Counted from the stretch's first letter, positions 1 through 8,119 are shown. The stretch is DNA of 64,000 nt from Prevotella sp. DNF00663 (GCF_001553265.1 NZ_KQ960593.1:112753-176752); one strand, 5' to 3'. The notes: generated from the sequence alone by a model not told the origin. Numbers and translations are program-made.

Positions 1-1
1 A

Positions 2-301
2 TTGGAGTTTGCTAATCAGGTGTTGAGTAACGATGTGATGGAACCACTGCTTCAAGTGCATTATCCTACTTATTTCGGCGAGCAACAAGCCTTGGCTCAC
101 AAGCTAGACCCACGTGGTGGTATGTCGTTTTATATGGATTATCGGTTGGCTTATTGTCTACATCGTGGCTTGCCGCTCGATATGGATGTGTATGATATGG
201 CCGAATGGTGTTGTGTGAGTGAATTGTCGGCTCTCTCCATATCCCATGGGGCGATGCCAGTAAGCGTTCCAGATTTCACAAGAGGGGCTGCACAAGTGTA
301 G
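2..301 (+). CDS. C-terminal end of a GH109-like Gfo/Idh/MocA-fold protein (5' cut by window edge)
   Basis: Only the last 99 or so codons lie in the window; the reading frame is open at the left edge, so the true start is upstream. The tail closely resembles the end of the complete protein encoded at 12330-13892: both share a GGM-x-F-x-MD-x-RL-x-YCL block, GLPLDMDVYD, EWCC and a terminal PDFTRG. That family has the Gfo/Idh/MocA oxidoreductase fold and includes the NAD-dependent glycosidases of GH109 (alpha-N-acetylgalactosaminidase type). Here the block reads RGGMSF rather than HGGMDF, so a His and an Asp conserved in the relative are replaced. The family call is good; substrate is unknown. 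Confidence 0.75.
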   Translation: MEFANQVLSNDVMEPLLQVHYPTYFGEQQALAHKLDPRGGMSFYMDYRLAYCLHRGLPLDMDVYDMAEWCCVSELSALSISHGAMPVSVPDFTRGAAQV

Positions 302-385
302 TCTTGTTTTTATTTGAAGAAGTGGTGTAAGTCGAATAGCATTACAATCCAATAACTGTTATTTCTTTAGGATAGATAAGTTGGA

Positions 386-430
386 TTTCTGCAGGGGCTT
401 GGCAATATTGCTGCCAAGCCCCTGCAGAAA
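386..430. terminator. 19-bp perfect inverted repeat, probable terminator, built into repeat element R1
   Basis: Positions 386-404 are perfectly complementary to 412-430 with a 7-nt loop. It sits about 85 bp after the stop of the GH109-like gene. No long T-run follows, so termination is plausible but not certain. The hairpin overlaps the first units of the 22-nt-period repeat described in the next entry. Confidence 0.55.
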
Positions 431-474
431 TGCTGAAAGCCCCTTGCAACATTGCTGTTTGTACTCGGCAGTAA
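390..474 (+). repeat. Dispersed 22-nt-period element, copy R1
   Basis: Units of 22 nt start at 396, 418 and 440, with a partial fourth at 462; each has a GCAG- or GCAA-type core near its eighth base, usually followed by ATTGCTG or ATGCTG. It is one of seven copies in the window with the same architecture and orientation. The rest of the 302-592 gap holds no gene I can support, and I see no clear TAnnTTTG promoter for the gene at 593. Confidence 0.8.
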
Positions 475-592
475 AATGGGTGATTGCCATGAAGATTGCA
501 TATGAGTTTATCCTATTTTCTTATATCGGCTTGCAACTTTTCTAAGTAAGTCTACGTCAAACATCTAGAATCAAATAAATACACGGATAGAG

Positions 593-1354
593 ATGAAGAA
601 ATTATTGACATTGGCATTGGTTGCTGTCTTTATTTTAGGTACAGTAGGTTGTCGTTCGTATAGCAATAGCAGCTCGAAAGAGCAGATAGGACGACGCATT
701 CAGGTTCGTCCTTTTGAACAAATAGAAACCCGTCTGTTGGGAAAAGTTGTTTATCAGCAGGCTGATACTTTGGGAGTACGATTGGAAGGGGATAAAGATA
801 GGGTTAATAACGTATTGGTTTCGTACGACGGAAATCGTATTGTCTTGAGTCAAAAGAACAGCGTTAACTTTTTCCCTTTTGGCAATAATCAAGATGGAAA
901 ACTTACTATCTATATCTCATCTCCCGATTTGACGGCTGTCGAATTAAAGGGAGCCGGCTCTTTTGAAGTTGATGGCAAACTGGATACTGATACATTATCG
1001 TTGATATTGCGGGGTGCTGGAGATATGAATGTGCCTGATATTGTATGCGATTATTTTGCAGCTCAGCTTCATGGAGCAGGCGATATGCGCTTCGGACATG
1101 TAGAAACAGTGAGCAGCGATGTGCAGGTACGGGGGGTAGGTGATATTGATATGAACCTACGAAATGCTGCTCGTGCCTATTTTAGTGTACATGGTACGGG
1201 CGATATAGATGCCAATTTAGATCGTTGTGGAACGGTAGATTGCGAACTTGCGGGTGTGGGTGACATCACCCTAAAGGGACAAGTCAAGCAGTTGAAGCAA
1301 TCACTTCGTGGTACAGGAGATATTGATGTGTCTGATTTGCGTGTAGGGAAATAG
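593..1354 (+). CDS. GIN-domain (DUF2807-type) lipoprotein
   Basis: The 253-residue product begins with a lipoprotein signal (positive n-region, hydrophobic stretch, then Val-Gly-Cys with Cys20), so it is probably exported and lipid-anchored. The rest resembles the putative auto-transporter adhesin or head GIN domain common in Bacteroidetes: a beta-solenoid-like run of repeated Gly-Ala/Val/Thr-Gly-Asp-Ile/Met segments (GAGDM, GVGDI, GTGDI) from about residue 120 to the end, preceded by a degenerate region. The molecular function of the family is not established. It stands alone between repeat R1 and the promoter of the next operon. Confidence 0.8.
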   Translation: MKKLLTLALVAVFILGTVGCRSYSNSSSKEQIGRRIQVRPFEQIETRLLGKVVYQQADTLGVRLEGDKDRVNNVLVSYDGNRIVLSQKNSVNFFPFGNNQDGKLTIYISSPDLTAVELKGAGSFEVDGKLDTDTLSLILRGAGDMNVPDIVCDYFAAQLHGAGDMRFGHVETVSSDVQVRGVGDIDMNLRNAARAYFSVHGTGDIDANLDRCGTVDCELAGVGDITLKGQVKQLKQSLRGTGDIDVSDLRVGK

Positions 1355-1383
1355 ACTAGAACACAAGTGAAATAGAATGTATG

Positions 1384-1415
1384 TTATGCACACTTATTAG
1401 ATTAGGTGTGCATAA
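1384..1415. terminator. 10-bp inverted repeat after the GIN-domain gene
   Basis: TTATGCACAC at 1384-1393 pairs perfectly with GTGTGCATAA at 1406-1415 across a 12-nt AT-rich loop. It lies 30 bp after the stop codon. No T-run follows on the + strand, so it could also be a protein-binding palindrome ahead of the next promoter. Confidence 0.45.
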
Positions 1416-1451
1416 TGTGTATCGTGAAAAACAAAAATGTGCTAAAAAGTT

Positions 1452-1481
1452 TTTGCTTTTTAGTGAATATGCTTAACTTTG
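1452..1481 (+). promoter_or_regulatory. Bacteroidetes-type promoter of the lipid-head-group operon
   Basis: TTTG at 1452-1455 and a perfect TAACTTTG at 1474-1481, separated by 18 bp. Transcription would begin a few bases after 1481, which excludes the upstream TTG at 1479 as a start and supports the ATG at 1509. Confidence 0.7.
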
Positions 1482-1508
1482 TCACTGTTTAATATATTGA
1501 CAGTTTTA

Positions 1509-2234
1509 ATGGATTATGCAATTATTGCAGCCGGCGAAGGTTCTCGTTTGGCCCAAGAGGGGGTGGAAGCGCCGAAGCCTCTAGTTAGAATTCAGGATGA
1601 ACATTTGATTGATAGACTGATAAGAATCTTTATGGCGAATGATGCAGAGAGGATTTTTGTCATCTGTAATAGCAAAATGTCCGATGTAAGTTTACATTTG
1701 GTTAATCTTGAGAGGGATGGTTTGAATGGGCGCCCTATACCTTTGAACTTCTTGGTAAAGTCTACCCCAAGTTCGATGCATAGCTTCTTTGAGTTGAGTA
1801 AGCATCTAACTCATGGGCCGTTCGTGCTGACTACAGTAGATACAATCTTCCGTGAGGATGAGTTTTCTGACTATATTCAAGCTTTTAAAAAGACTATCGA
1901 AGTGGGAGAAGATGGGCTGATGGGAGTAACAGACTACATTGATGACGAGAAACCGCTGTATGTAGGAACCGATCAAGAGATGAATGTGACAGGATTCTAT
2001 GATGACTCTGTAGAGGGATGTCGGTATATATCGGGTGGTATATATGGCTTGACGGGGAGCGCAATCAATACACTTGCCGACTGCATGGAGCGAGGAGAAA
2101 GTCGTATGCGCAACTTCCAACGCGGACTGGTTAGAGATGGTCGCCGGTTGAAAGCATTTGCCTTTTCGAAGGTAATGGATGTTGATCATGCGTCGGATAT
2201 AGTAAAAGCAGAGACGTTTTTGTCTAATCAATAA
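1509..2234 (+). CDS. Sugar/polyol-phosphate nucleotidyltransferase (NTP transferase family)
   Basis: The 241-residue protein starts with the nucleotidyltransferase signature IIAAGEGSRLAQEG and a PKPLVRI segment (Gly9-Glu10-Gly11-Ser12-Arg13, Lys23), the nucleotide-binding loop and substrate lysine of the family that couples CTP, UTP or GTP to a phosphorylated sugar, polyol or choline. TTVDTIF further on is a likely metal-binding Asp segment. I chose ATG 1509 because the -7 promoter element ends at 1481. It leads a six-gene operon containing a CDP-alcohol phosphatidyltransferase, which suggests a CDP-activated alcohol such as CDP-inositol. The family is secure; the nucleotide and substrate are inference. 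A choline or ethanolamine phosphate cytidylyltransferase is the main alternative. Confidence 0.8.
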   Translation: MDYAIIAAGEGSRLAQEGVEAPKPLVRIQDEHLIDRLIRIFMANDAERIFVICNSKMSDVSLHLVNLERDGLNGRPIPLNFLVKSTPSSMHSFFELSKHLTHGPFVLTTVDTIFREDEFSDYIQAFKKTIEVGEDGLMGVTDYIDDEKPLYVGTDQEMNVTGFYDDSVEGCRYISGGIYGLTGSAINTLADCMERGESRMRNFQRGLVRDGRRLKAFAFSKVMDVDHASDIVKAETFLSNQ

Positions 2235-2235
2235 C

Positions 2236-3045
2236 TTGAAAGAGTTGAACACGAGAGAGTTAAAAGTTGTAGGTGTTCGTCGAGACGATCGCTTTTCACC
2301 TAATTCTGTGGAGAAAGATCGGCTGATTTTAGAGGCTGTCGGACACCATTTGGCTATGGATATGGTCGTAATAGATGAATCATTGCTCGATGAGAGTGTT
2401 GAAGCCGACATCATATTCTCTATGGCTCGCCTACCCAAGACGCTACAAGTGCTTCGCTTATTGGAGCAACGGGGAACTTTGGTTATTAATTCTCCGGTTA
2501 GTGTGGAGAACTGTTCGCGTACCAAACTGGAGCAAATGATGGCGGCAATGGGTGTTCCTATGCCGGAAAAAACGGGACGAAACGGTTATTGGTTGAAGCG
2601 TGGCGATGCCGCAGCACAACAAAAAAGCGATGTCGTCTATTGTCGAGATGCCGATGAATTGGCTGCTGCTAAGACTGAATTTGAGCGCCGTGGCATTACA
2701 AACTGGGTGGTGAGTGCACATGTTCTGGGCGATTTGATTAAATTTTATGGCGTTAGAGGAGGTTTTTTCAAGTATTATTATCCCAGTGATGATGGTATCA
2801 GTAAGTTTGGAGCAGAGGCGATTAACGGGCAAGCCCAGCATTATCCGTTTGCTCTAGACGATTTGAAAGAGACCGTGGCAAAGGTTGCTGATATTACCGG
2901 TTTGGCTGTCTATGGTGGTGATGCCATTGTTGATGCTACCGGACATTATTATATTATAGATTTTAATGACTGGCCTAGCTTCTCTCGTTGTCGCGAGGAA
3001 GCAGCTGCAGAGATAGCACGTTTGGCCGTCGATAATGATAGATAA
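2236..3045 (+). CDS. ATP-grasp-like protein, possible kinase or ligase
   Basis: The 269-residue frame opens with TTG at 2236, one base after the previous stop; the next in-frame ATG is about 40 residues in, so a TTG start is the likelier reading. The C-terminal half resembles an ATP-grasp domain: a central Gly/Lys-rich strand region (VSAHVLGDLIKFYGVRGG), then AVYGGDAIVD and IIDFNDWPSF, where the Asp-Phe-Asn triad is a typical metal-ATP ligand set. The N-terminal part resembles a preATP-grasp Rossmann-like domain. ATP-grasp enzymes include inositol-phosphate kinases and carboxylate-amine ligases; I cannot tell which applies. Tight linkage to the genes on both sides points to the same pathway. 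Confidence 0.6.
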   Translation: MKELNTRELKVVGVRRDDRFSPNSVEKDRLILEAVGHHLAMDMVVIDESLLDESVEADIIFSMARLPKTLQVLRLLEQRGTLVINSPVSVENCSRTKLEQMMAAMGVPMPEKTGRNGYWLKRGDAAAQQKSDVVYCRDADELAAAKTEFERRGITNWVVSAHVLGDLIKFYGVRGGFFKYYYPSDDGISKFGAEAINGQAQHYPFALDDLKETVAKVADITGLAVYGGDAIVDATGHYYIIDFNDWPSFSRCREEAAAEIARLAVDNDR

Positions 3046-3050
3046 AAGAA

Positions 3051-3974
3051 ATGGAAAGTAGTTTTAAAGAGCTGTTACAGGCATCGTTTAAATCCCAAGA
3101 TACCGAGGAGTGGTTGGATGTACACTTTACCCGTCCCATAGGACTGGTGTTTGCGCTCCTTTGGAATAAGTTGAATATCCATCCAAATGCAATTACTATC
3201 CTCTCTATTTTCTTAGGGATAGGTGCCGGATATATGTTCTATTTCACAGATTTGACGCATAATATCATGGGCGTATTGCTGTTGATGTTTGCCAATTTCT
3301 GTGATTCTACCGACGGACAGATGGCTCGTCTCACCGGTAAGAAGACTTTGGTAGGTCGTGTTTTGGATGGTTTTTCGGGCGATGTATGGTTTGCTTGTAT
3401 TTATATAGCGATTAGTTTGCGCCTCATGAATGAGTATATGCCTTATACAGATGTCAAGTGGGGCGTATGGATTTGGCTTCTTAATATTGTTGCCGGGCTT
3501 GTTTGTCATTCTCCACAAAGCTCTTTAAGCGACTATTATCGTCAGATACATCTGTTCTTCTTGAAAGGTAAGAGTGGTAGCGAGCTAGATAATTATGCCA
3601 GTCAGCGTGCTGTTTACGAGCAGATGAAGCGAGATGGTAATCTCTTGGGACGCATATTCTACTACAATTATGCCAATTATTGCAAGAGTCAAGAGCGTCG
3701 TACGCCTAAATTTCAGGCTTTCTTCAAGCGTTGGCAAGAGCAGCCTAACGAGGTGGTGAGGCAAGAATTCTTAACAGGAAGCCGCCCATTGATGGCTTAT
3801 ACCAATATTTTGACTTTCAATACACGTGCTATTGTCATTTACATTACGTGTTTGTTGAATTGTCCTTGGGCCTATCCGTTGTTTGAATTGTCGGTGATGA
3901 CCTGTCTTTATATCTATATGCACAGTCGTCACGAGAGCCTGTGTGGTCGGCTGACCGCTAAACTTGCTCAATAG
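3051..3974 (+). CDS. CDP-alcohol phosphatidyltransferase family membrane enzyme
   Basis: This 307-residue multi-spanning membrane protein carries the CDP-alcohol phosphotransferase motif at residues 85-111: Asp85-x2-Asp88-Gly89-x2-Ala92-Arg93, eight residues, Gly102-x3-Asp106. The final Asp sits at 111 instead of the expected 110, giving D-x4-D rather than D-x3-D. Hydrophobic segments lie before the motif (about 45-80), just after it (about 112-150) and near the C-terminus (about 255-290). Such enzymes move a phospho-alcohol between a CDP-activated partner and an alcohol at the inner membrane, making phospholipids such as phosphatidylinositol. It lies 5 bp after the ATP-grasp gene in the same operon as a nucleotidyltransferase, so the head group may be the CDP-activated partner. 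Confidence 0.85.
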   Translation: MESSFKELLQASFKSQDTEEWLDVHFTRPIGLVFALLWNKLNIHPNAITILSIFLGIGAGYMFYFTDLTHNIMGVLLLMFANFCDSTDGQMARLTGKKTLVGRVLDGFSGDVWFACIYIAISLRLMNEYMPYTDVKWGVWIWLLNIVAGLVCHSPQSSLSDYYRQIHLFFLKGKSGSELDNYASQRAVYEQMKRDGNLLGRIFYYNYANYCKSQERRTPKFQAFFKRWQEQPNEVVRQEFLTGSRPLMAYTNILTFNTRAIVIYITCLLNCPWAYPLFELSVMTCLYIYMHSRHESLCGRLTAKLAQ

Positions 3975-4001
3975 TTATTTAATATTTTAAAGCGTAAAAA
4001 G

Positions 4002-4706
4002 ATGATGGACGGGATAAAAGGATATATATTTGATTATGGGGGAACGCTTGATACTGCTGGTTGTCATTGGGGAAAAGTCTTGTGGTATGCCTATCAACGG
4101 CAGCAAGTCCCGGTGACCGAGCAGCAGTTTAGAGATGCTTATGTGCATGGAGAGCGTACATTAGGCAATAGTCCTATTATCAAACCGGACTTTACTTTCT
4201 ACCGAACGCTTGATGTAAAGATTCGCTTAGAGATGGAATGGTTGTGCGAACATGGGGCTTGGGATGCTGATCTTGAAGCCTTTAACCGAGCACACGATGC
4301 CGTATTAAACGATGTTTACGAACTTGTAAAGCGTAATACGGCGCACAGCCGTGAGGTATTGACCCGCCTGTCAAAGGTTTATCCCATGGTATTGGTGAGC
4401 AATTTCTATGGTAATGTAGAAGTTGTATTGCACGAATTTGAATTTGAGAAATTCTTTAAGAGTGTGGTAGAGAGTGCTGTTGTGGGCATCAGAAAACCCG
4501 ATTCACGTATCTTTAAGATTGGAGTAGAACGATTGGGGCTGAACACCGAAGACGTAGTTGTGGTAGGCGATAGCTTCTATAAAGATATAGAACCCGCACA
4601 GAAGATCGGTTGTAAGACCGTATGGTTTAAGGGAGAGGGGTGGACCGACAAGCAATATGACGAGTCGTTGCCCGACAAAGTGATTACTGATTTAGAGCAG
4701 TTATGA
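4002..4706 (+). CDS. HAD-superfamily hydrolase
   Basis: The 234-residue protein has HAD motifs in order: FDYGGTLD with nucleophile Asp11, a motif II Ser in LVSNFYG, the lysine segment RKPDSRIF and the acidic motif GDSFYKDIEPA. In motif I the residue two after the nucleophile is Gly13, where phosphatases usually have the general-acid Asp; this variant occurs in some HAD subgroups and leaves the exact chemistry open. It follows the phosphatidyltransferase by 27 bp and overlaps the DUF5686 gene by 4 bp (ATGA), so it probably dephosphorylates a precursor or product in the same pathway. Confidence 0.8.
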   Translation: MMDGIKGYIFDYGGTLDTAGCHWGKVLWYAYQRQQVPVTEQQFRDAYVHGERTLGNSPIIKPDFTFYRTLDVKIRLEMEWLCEHGAWDADLEAFNRAHDAVLNDVYELVKRNTAHSREVLTRLSKVYPMVLVSNFYGNVEVVLHEFEFEKFFKSVVESAVVGIRKPDSRIFKIGVERLGLNTEDVVVVGDSFYKDIEPAQKIGCKTVWFKGEGWTDKQYDESLPDKVITDLEQL

Positions 4707-7321
4707 AAAGAATATTCAGGATATACATATTGTTAATAGGACTGTTGCTATTCTCTTCAGGAATAAAAGCGCAGATAACGGGTACCGTTACCGATGCAGC
4801 GACAGGCGATACACTGTTTTATCCCAGTGCATCTTACAAAGGACACCATATCGCAGTAAGTGGTAATGCTTCGGGATTGTACAGTATTGAGCGGCACGAA
4901 GGATGGGTATTGACCATCAGTGCAGTAGGTTATCAGCCACGAACCTTTATGATTAAGGCAAATACCCCGTCGGTATTGAATGTAAAACTGCGCGAGGATA
5001 CGAAGACATTAACCGAAGTTGTGGTTAAAAGTAGTCGTGGTAAGTACTCTCGAAAGAATAATCCTGCAGTGGAATTGATGAGGCGTGTGGTTGCTGCCAA
5101 GAAGAAGACAGACTTGGATAATCATCCTTATTATCAGTATAATAAGTATCAGAAGATAACTCTAGCAGTCAATGATATTAAGCCATTAGACATAGATAGC
5201 GGTTTCTTTGCGAAGAAACAATGGCTCATAGACCAAATAGAGACGAGCCCATATACTAACAAACTGATTCTTCCTGTATCGGTAGACGAGACCGTTTCGC
5301 AGCATATTTATCGTAAAGACCCGAAGTCTGAGAAGGATATTATCACCGGTCAGAACTCCAATGGTATCAATCAACTTATCCAGACCGGTGATATTCTGAA
5401 TACAGCCATGAAGGATGTGTTCACCGATGTCGACTTGTACGATGACCAAATCAGGCTTTTACAGTATCCGTTCACAAGTCCTATAGGTAAGAATGCCGTG
5501 TCGTTTTACCGTTATTATATAGAAGATACGGTCTATGTAGACCATGATTTATGTTATCATCTACAGTTTCTACCCAACAATCAACAAGATTTTGGATTCC
5601 GTGGAGAGCTGTATGTATTGGCCGATTCTACCCTGCATGTGAAACGATGTGAACTTACTATCCCGAAAAGAAGCGATGTAAACTTCGTCGAGAATCTACA
5701 TGTAACGCAGGAATTCAAGAAATTGGAGAATGGCGAATGGGTGTTGAGCGTCGACGATATGTTTGTGGAGATGAAGCTAGCTAGCTTTCTTTCCAAGTTC
5801 CTCGTGGTGCGGACAACCCGTTTAAGCGACTATGCATTCGATGAATTGCCAAAACAATTGTTTAAAGGTAAGGGCAAGGAGCGGCGTGAGGCCAACTCTA
5901 TGATGCGCGACGAAGCTTTCTGGAACAGGTACAGAGGGGTGGAATTGACAAAGAGCGAAAGTTCTATGGATGCGTTTATCCACCGAGTTGAGCAAATCAA
6001 AGGATTCAAATACATCATCTTCGGAGCCAAAGCTTTCATTGAAAATTTTGTTGAAACTGGCGATTTAAACCATCCGAGCAAGGTAGATATTGGCCCCATC
6101 AACACTATGTTGACCAAGAATTTCATTGATGGATTGCGTACTCGCGTGAGCGCACAGACCACTGCTAACCTGAATAAGCATTGGTTTGCATCGGGATATT
6201 TGGCTCGTGGATGGCGCAGTAAGAAGATTTATTACGAGGGAAATCTTACTTATTCGTTCAATAAGAAGGACTATTTGCCGCGCGAATTCCCCAAGCGTAC
6301 CCTTACGTTTACCTCAGCTTATGATGTGATGTCGCCTTCCGACCGTTTCATGCAAACCGATAAGGATAATGTATTTACAGCATTCAAGTGGGCAAAGGTA
6401 GATAAAATGATGTTCTACAATCGCCAACAATTGAAGTTTGAATACGAAGAAGAGTGGGGATTGAAGACCACTATAGGTCTCAAAACGGAAGCCAATGAAG
6501 CTGTGGGACGTCTGTTTTTCGAGCCTCTTAGTGCGATTTCGGCCACTAATCCTTCTATGTTACCTACCTTGTCAGTGCTGGATGATAGTGAGGTTGGACG
6601 ATATTTACACAACGGAAAGATTCGCACGACAGAATTGAGCATACAGTTTAATTTGGCACCGGGACGTACCTATATTAATACCAAGCAACGTCGACTGCCT
6701 ATTAATCTCGATGCACCGGTATTTACCCTTGGCCATACGATGGGTATTAAAGGAGTATTGGGTGGTCAGTATAACTATAACTTCACCGAAGCTGGTGTCT
6801 ATAAGCGCTTCTGGATGAATTCTTGGGGTAAGGTAGATGTGAAATTGAGGGCTGGAGCACAATGGAACAAGGTGCCTTATCCACTGCTTATCATGCCTGC
6901 GGCCAACCTTAGTTACATAGTACAAGAGGGAACTTTCAACATGATTAACAACATGGAGTTCTTGAACGACCGTTATGCGAGCCTCGATGTAAGTTGGGAT
7001 TTGAATGGTAAGATATTCAATCGTATCCCTTTGCTGAAAAAGTTGAAGTGGAGAGAGTACCTTGGTGTGAAGACATTGTGGGGCAAATTGACCGACAAGA
7101 ATAATCCATTGCTTGAAAAGAATGCCGGTGATCATGTTTTGATGGCATTCCCCGAAGGTACGTATGTGATGGATTCCAAACGGCCATATGTGGAGTTGGT
7201 GGCCGGTATTCACAATATCTTCAAGATTCTGCATGTGGAGTTCGTACATCGCATGAACTACAACAATTTGCCTACAGCAAAGAAAAACGGTGTTCGTTTC
7301 ATGTTGCGTATGACATTCTAG
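4703..7321 (+). CDS. DUF5686-family outer-membrane protein with carboxypeptidase-like N-domain
   Basis: The 872-residue product has a signal peptide ending near KAQ (about residue 24), then a carboxypeptidase-regulatory/CarboxypepD-like domain (ITGTVTDAATGD through SAVGYQPRTF, about 25-95) as found at the N-terminus of many Bacteroidetes outer-membrane proteins. A long region of the DUF5686 type follows, ending in beta-barrel-like alternating segments with a C-terminal Phe. The family's role is unknown; an outer-membrane barrel is likely. Translational coupling to the HAD gene (ATGA overlap) ties it to the upstream lipid genes, which could mean surface display or transport of the lipid; that is inference. 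Confidence 0.8.
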   Translation: MKRIFRIYILLIGLLLFSSGIKAQITGTVTDAATGDTLFYPSASYKGHHIAVSGNASGLYSIERHEGWVLTISAVGYQPRTFMIKANTPSVLNVKLREDTKTLTEVVVKSSRGKYSRKNNPAVELMRRVVAAKKKTDLDNHPYYQYNKYQKITLAVNDIKPLDIDSGFFAKKQWLIDQIETSPYTNKLILPVSVDETVSQHIYRKDPKSEKDIITGQNSNGINQLIQTGDILNTAMKDVFTDVDLYDDQIRLLQYPFTSPIGKNAVSFYRYYIEDTVYVDHDLCYHLQFLPNNQQDFGFRGELYVLADSTLHVKRCELTIPKRSDVNFVENLHVTQEFKKLENGEWVLSVDDMFVEMKLASFLSKFLVVRTTRLSDYAFDELPKQLFKGKGKERREANSMMRDEAFWNRYRGVELTKSESSMDAFIHRVEQIKGFKYIIFGAKAFIENFVETGDLNHPSKVDIGPINTMLTKNFIDGLRTRVSAQTTANLNKHWFASGYLARGWRSKKIYYEGNLTYSFNKKDYLPREFPKRTLTFTSAYDVMSPSDRFMQTDKDNVFTAFKWAKVDKMMFYNRQQLKFEYEEEWGLKTTIGLKTEANEAVGRLFFEPLSAISATNPSMLPTLSVLDDSEVGRYLHNGKIRTTELSIQFNLAPGRTYINTKQRRLPINLDAPVFTLGHTMGIKGVLGGQYNYNFTEAGVYKRFWMNSWGKVDVKLRAGAQWNKVPYPLLIMPAANLSYIVQEGTFNMINNMEFLNDRYASLDVSWDLNGKIFNRIPLLKKLKWREYLGVKTLWGKLTDKNNPLLEKNAGDHVLMAFPEGTYVMDSKRPYVELVAGIHNIFKILHVEFVHRMNYNNLPTAKKNGVRFMLRMTF

Positions 7322-7345
7322 AGGCTTTCTTAAAATACAATCAAT

Positions 7346-7984
7346 ATGAAAATATTCCTCGCAGACAGGCAAGATATCACCCGCGCAGGCCTCATGTATC
7401 TGATAGAGCGACTACCGGATGCAGACTATAAGTATATAGAGGATAAGGGAGAACTATTGTTGGGTTTGCACGAATATCCCGACAGCATTGTTATTCTCGA
7501 TTATACGCTGTTCGATATTAATGATGGTGAGGAATTGGTGATTCTAAGCCAGCGTTTCAAACGAGTCCATTGGATACTTTTCAGTGAAGATTTGAGTTTG
7601 GATTTTGTACGCTATTTGATTGCAAGCGGCCCTGAATTCAGTATCGTTATGAAAGAATCTCCCTTGTCAGAGATAAAGACTTCGATAGATTATGCTATTC
7701 GGAAACAACGTTTCATCAGCCAACGTATGGCAGAGATGTTGCTGGCTCCGGTTCCTCAGATGGAAGAAAGAGTGAAGCTTACGAAGACAGAAACCGAAAT
7801 ATTAAAGGATATAGCGCTCGGTATGACGACCAAGGAGATTGCTGAAAAAAGGTTTTCCAGTTTCCACACCATCAATACCCATCGCAAGAATATCTTCCGT
7901 AAACTAAGCGTGAATAATGTGCATGAAGCCACTAAATATGCACTTCGGGCAGGCTTGATAGACTCTGCCGAGTATTACATATAA
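7346..7984 (+). CDS. NarL/LuxR-type response regulator
   Basis: This 212-residue protein has a receiver-like N-terminus (MKIFLADRQD with acidic pair near residue 7, phospho-acceptor candidate Asp52 in ILDYTLFD, lysine in VMKESP) and a C-terminal LuxR helix-turn-helix at about 140-200 (LTKTETEILKDIALGMTTKE, then INTHRKNIFRKLSVNN). It begins 24 bp after the DUF5686 gene, so it is probably co-transcribed. No histidine kinase is adjacent, so its input is unknown. It could regulate its own operon. Confidence 0.88.
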   Translation: MKIFLADRQDITRAGLMYLIERLPDADYKYIEDKGELLLGLHEYPDSIVILDYTLFDINDGEELVILSQRFKRVHWILFSEDLSLDFVRYLIASGPEFSIVMKESPLSEIKTSIDYAIRKQRFISQRMAEMLLAPVPQMEERVKLTKTETEILKDIALGMTTKEIAEKRFSSFHTINTHRKNIFRKLSVNNVHEATKYALRAGLIDSAEYYI

Positions 7985-7992
7985 TACTTTGA

Positions 7993-8083
7993 TGTTGCTG
8001 CCAAGCTTTGGCAGCATTGCTGTCTCAATTAGTCTGCATTACAGTAAAGGCCTTACAGCATCGCTGCAAGGCCTTTGCAATTA
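7993..8083 (+). repeat. Dispersed 22-nt-period element, copy R2
   Basis: Units begin at 8005, 8027 and 8049 with a partial one at 8071. Two hairpins are built in: GCTGCCAA/TTGGCAGC around 8001, and AAAGGCCTT (8046-8054) with AAGGCCTTT (8068-8076). It lies between two convergent genes, so the hairpins may also serve termination. Confidence 0.8.
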
Positions 8084-8091
8084 TTAGTAAT

Positions 8092-8107
8092 GGATTCCTT
8101 GGAATCC
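8092..8107. terminator. Small inverted repeat between convergent genes
   Basis: GGATTCC (8092-8098) and GGAATCC (8101-8107) form a 7-bp stem with a 2-nt loop just before the end of nanA on the minus strand. It has no clear T-run, so it is a weak terminator candidate. Confidence 0.4.
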
Positions 8108-8119
8108 TCATATTAATCT

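Noticed and set aside
390..474. CRISPR-like array in R1 and the other 22-nt-period elements
   Set aside because: Units are contiguous, degenerate and only 22 nt long with no unique spacers, and there are no cas genes in the window.
1806..2525. 239-codon open frame antisense to the nucleotidyltransferase and ATP-grasp genes
   Set aside because: Spans two supported genes on the other strand and shows no motif.
6605..7372. 255-codon open frame antisense to the DUF5686 gene
   Set aside because: Shadow of a longer well-supported coding region; composition is unlike a real protein (many His, Gln and Cys) and no promoter fits.
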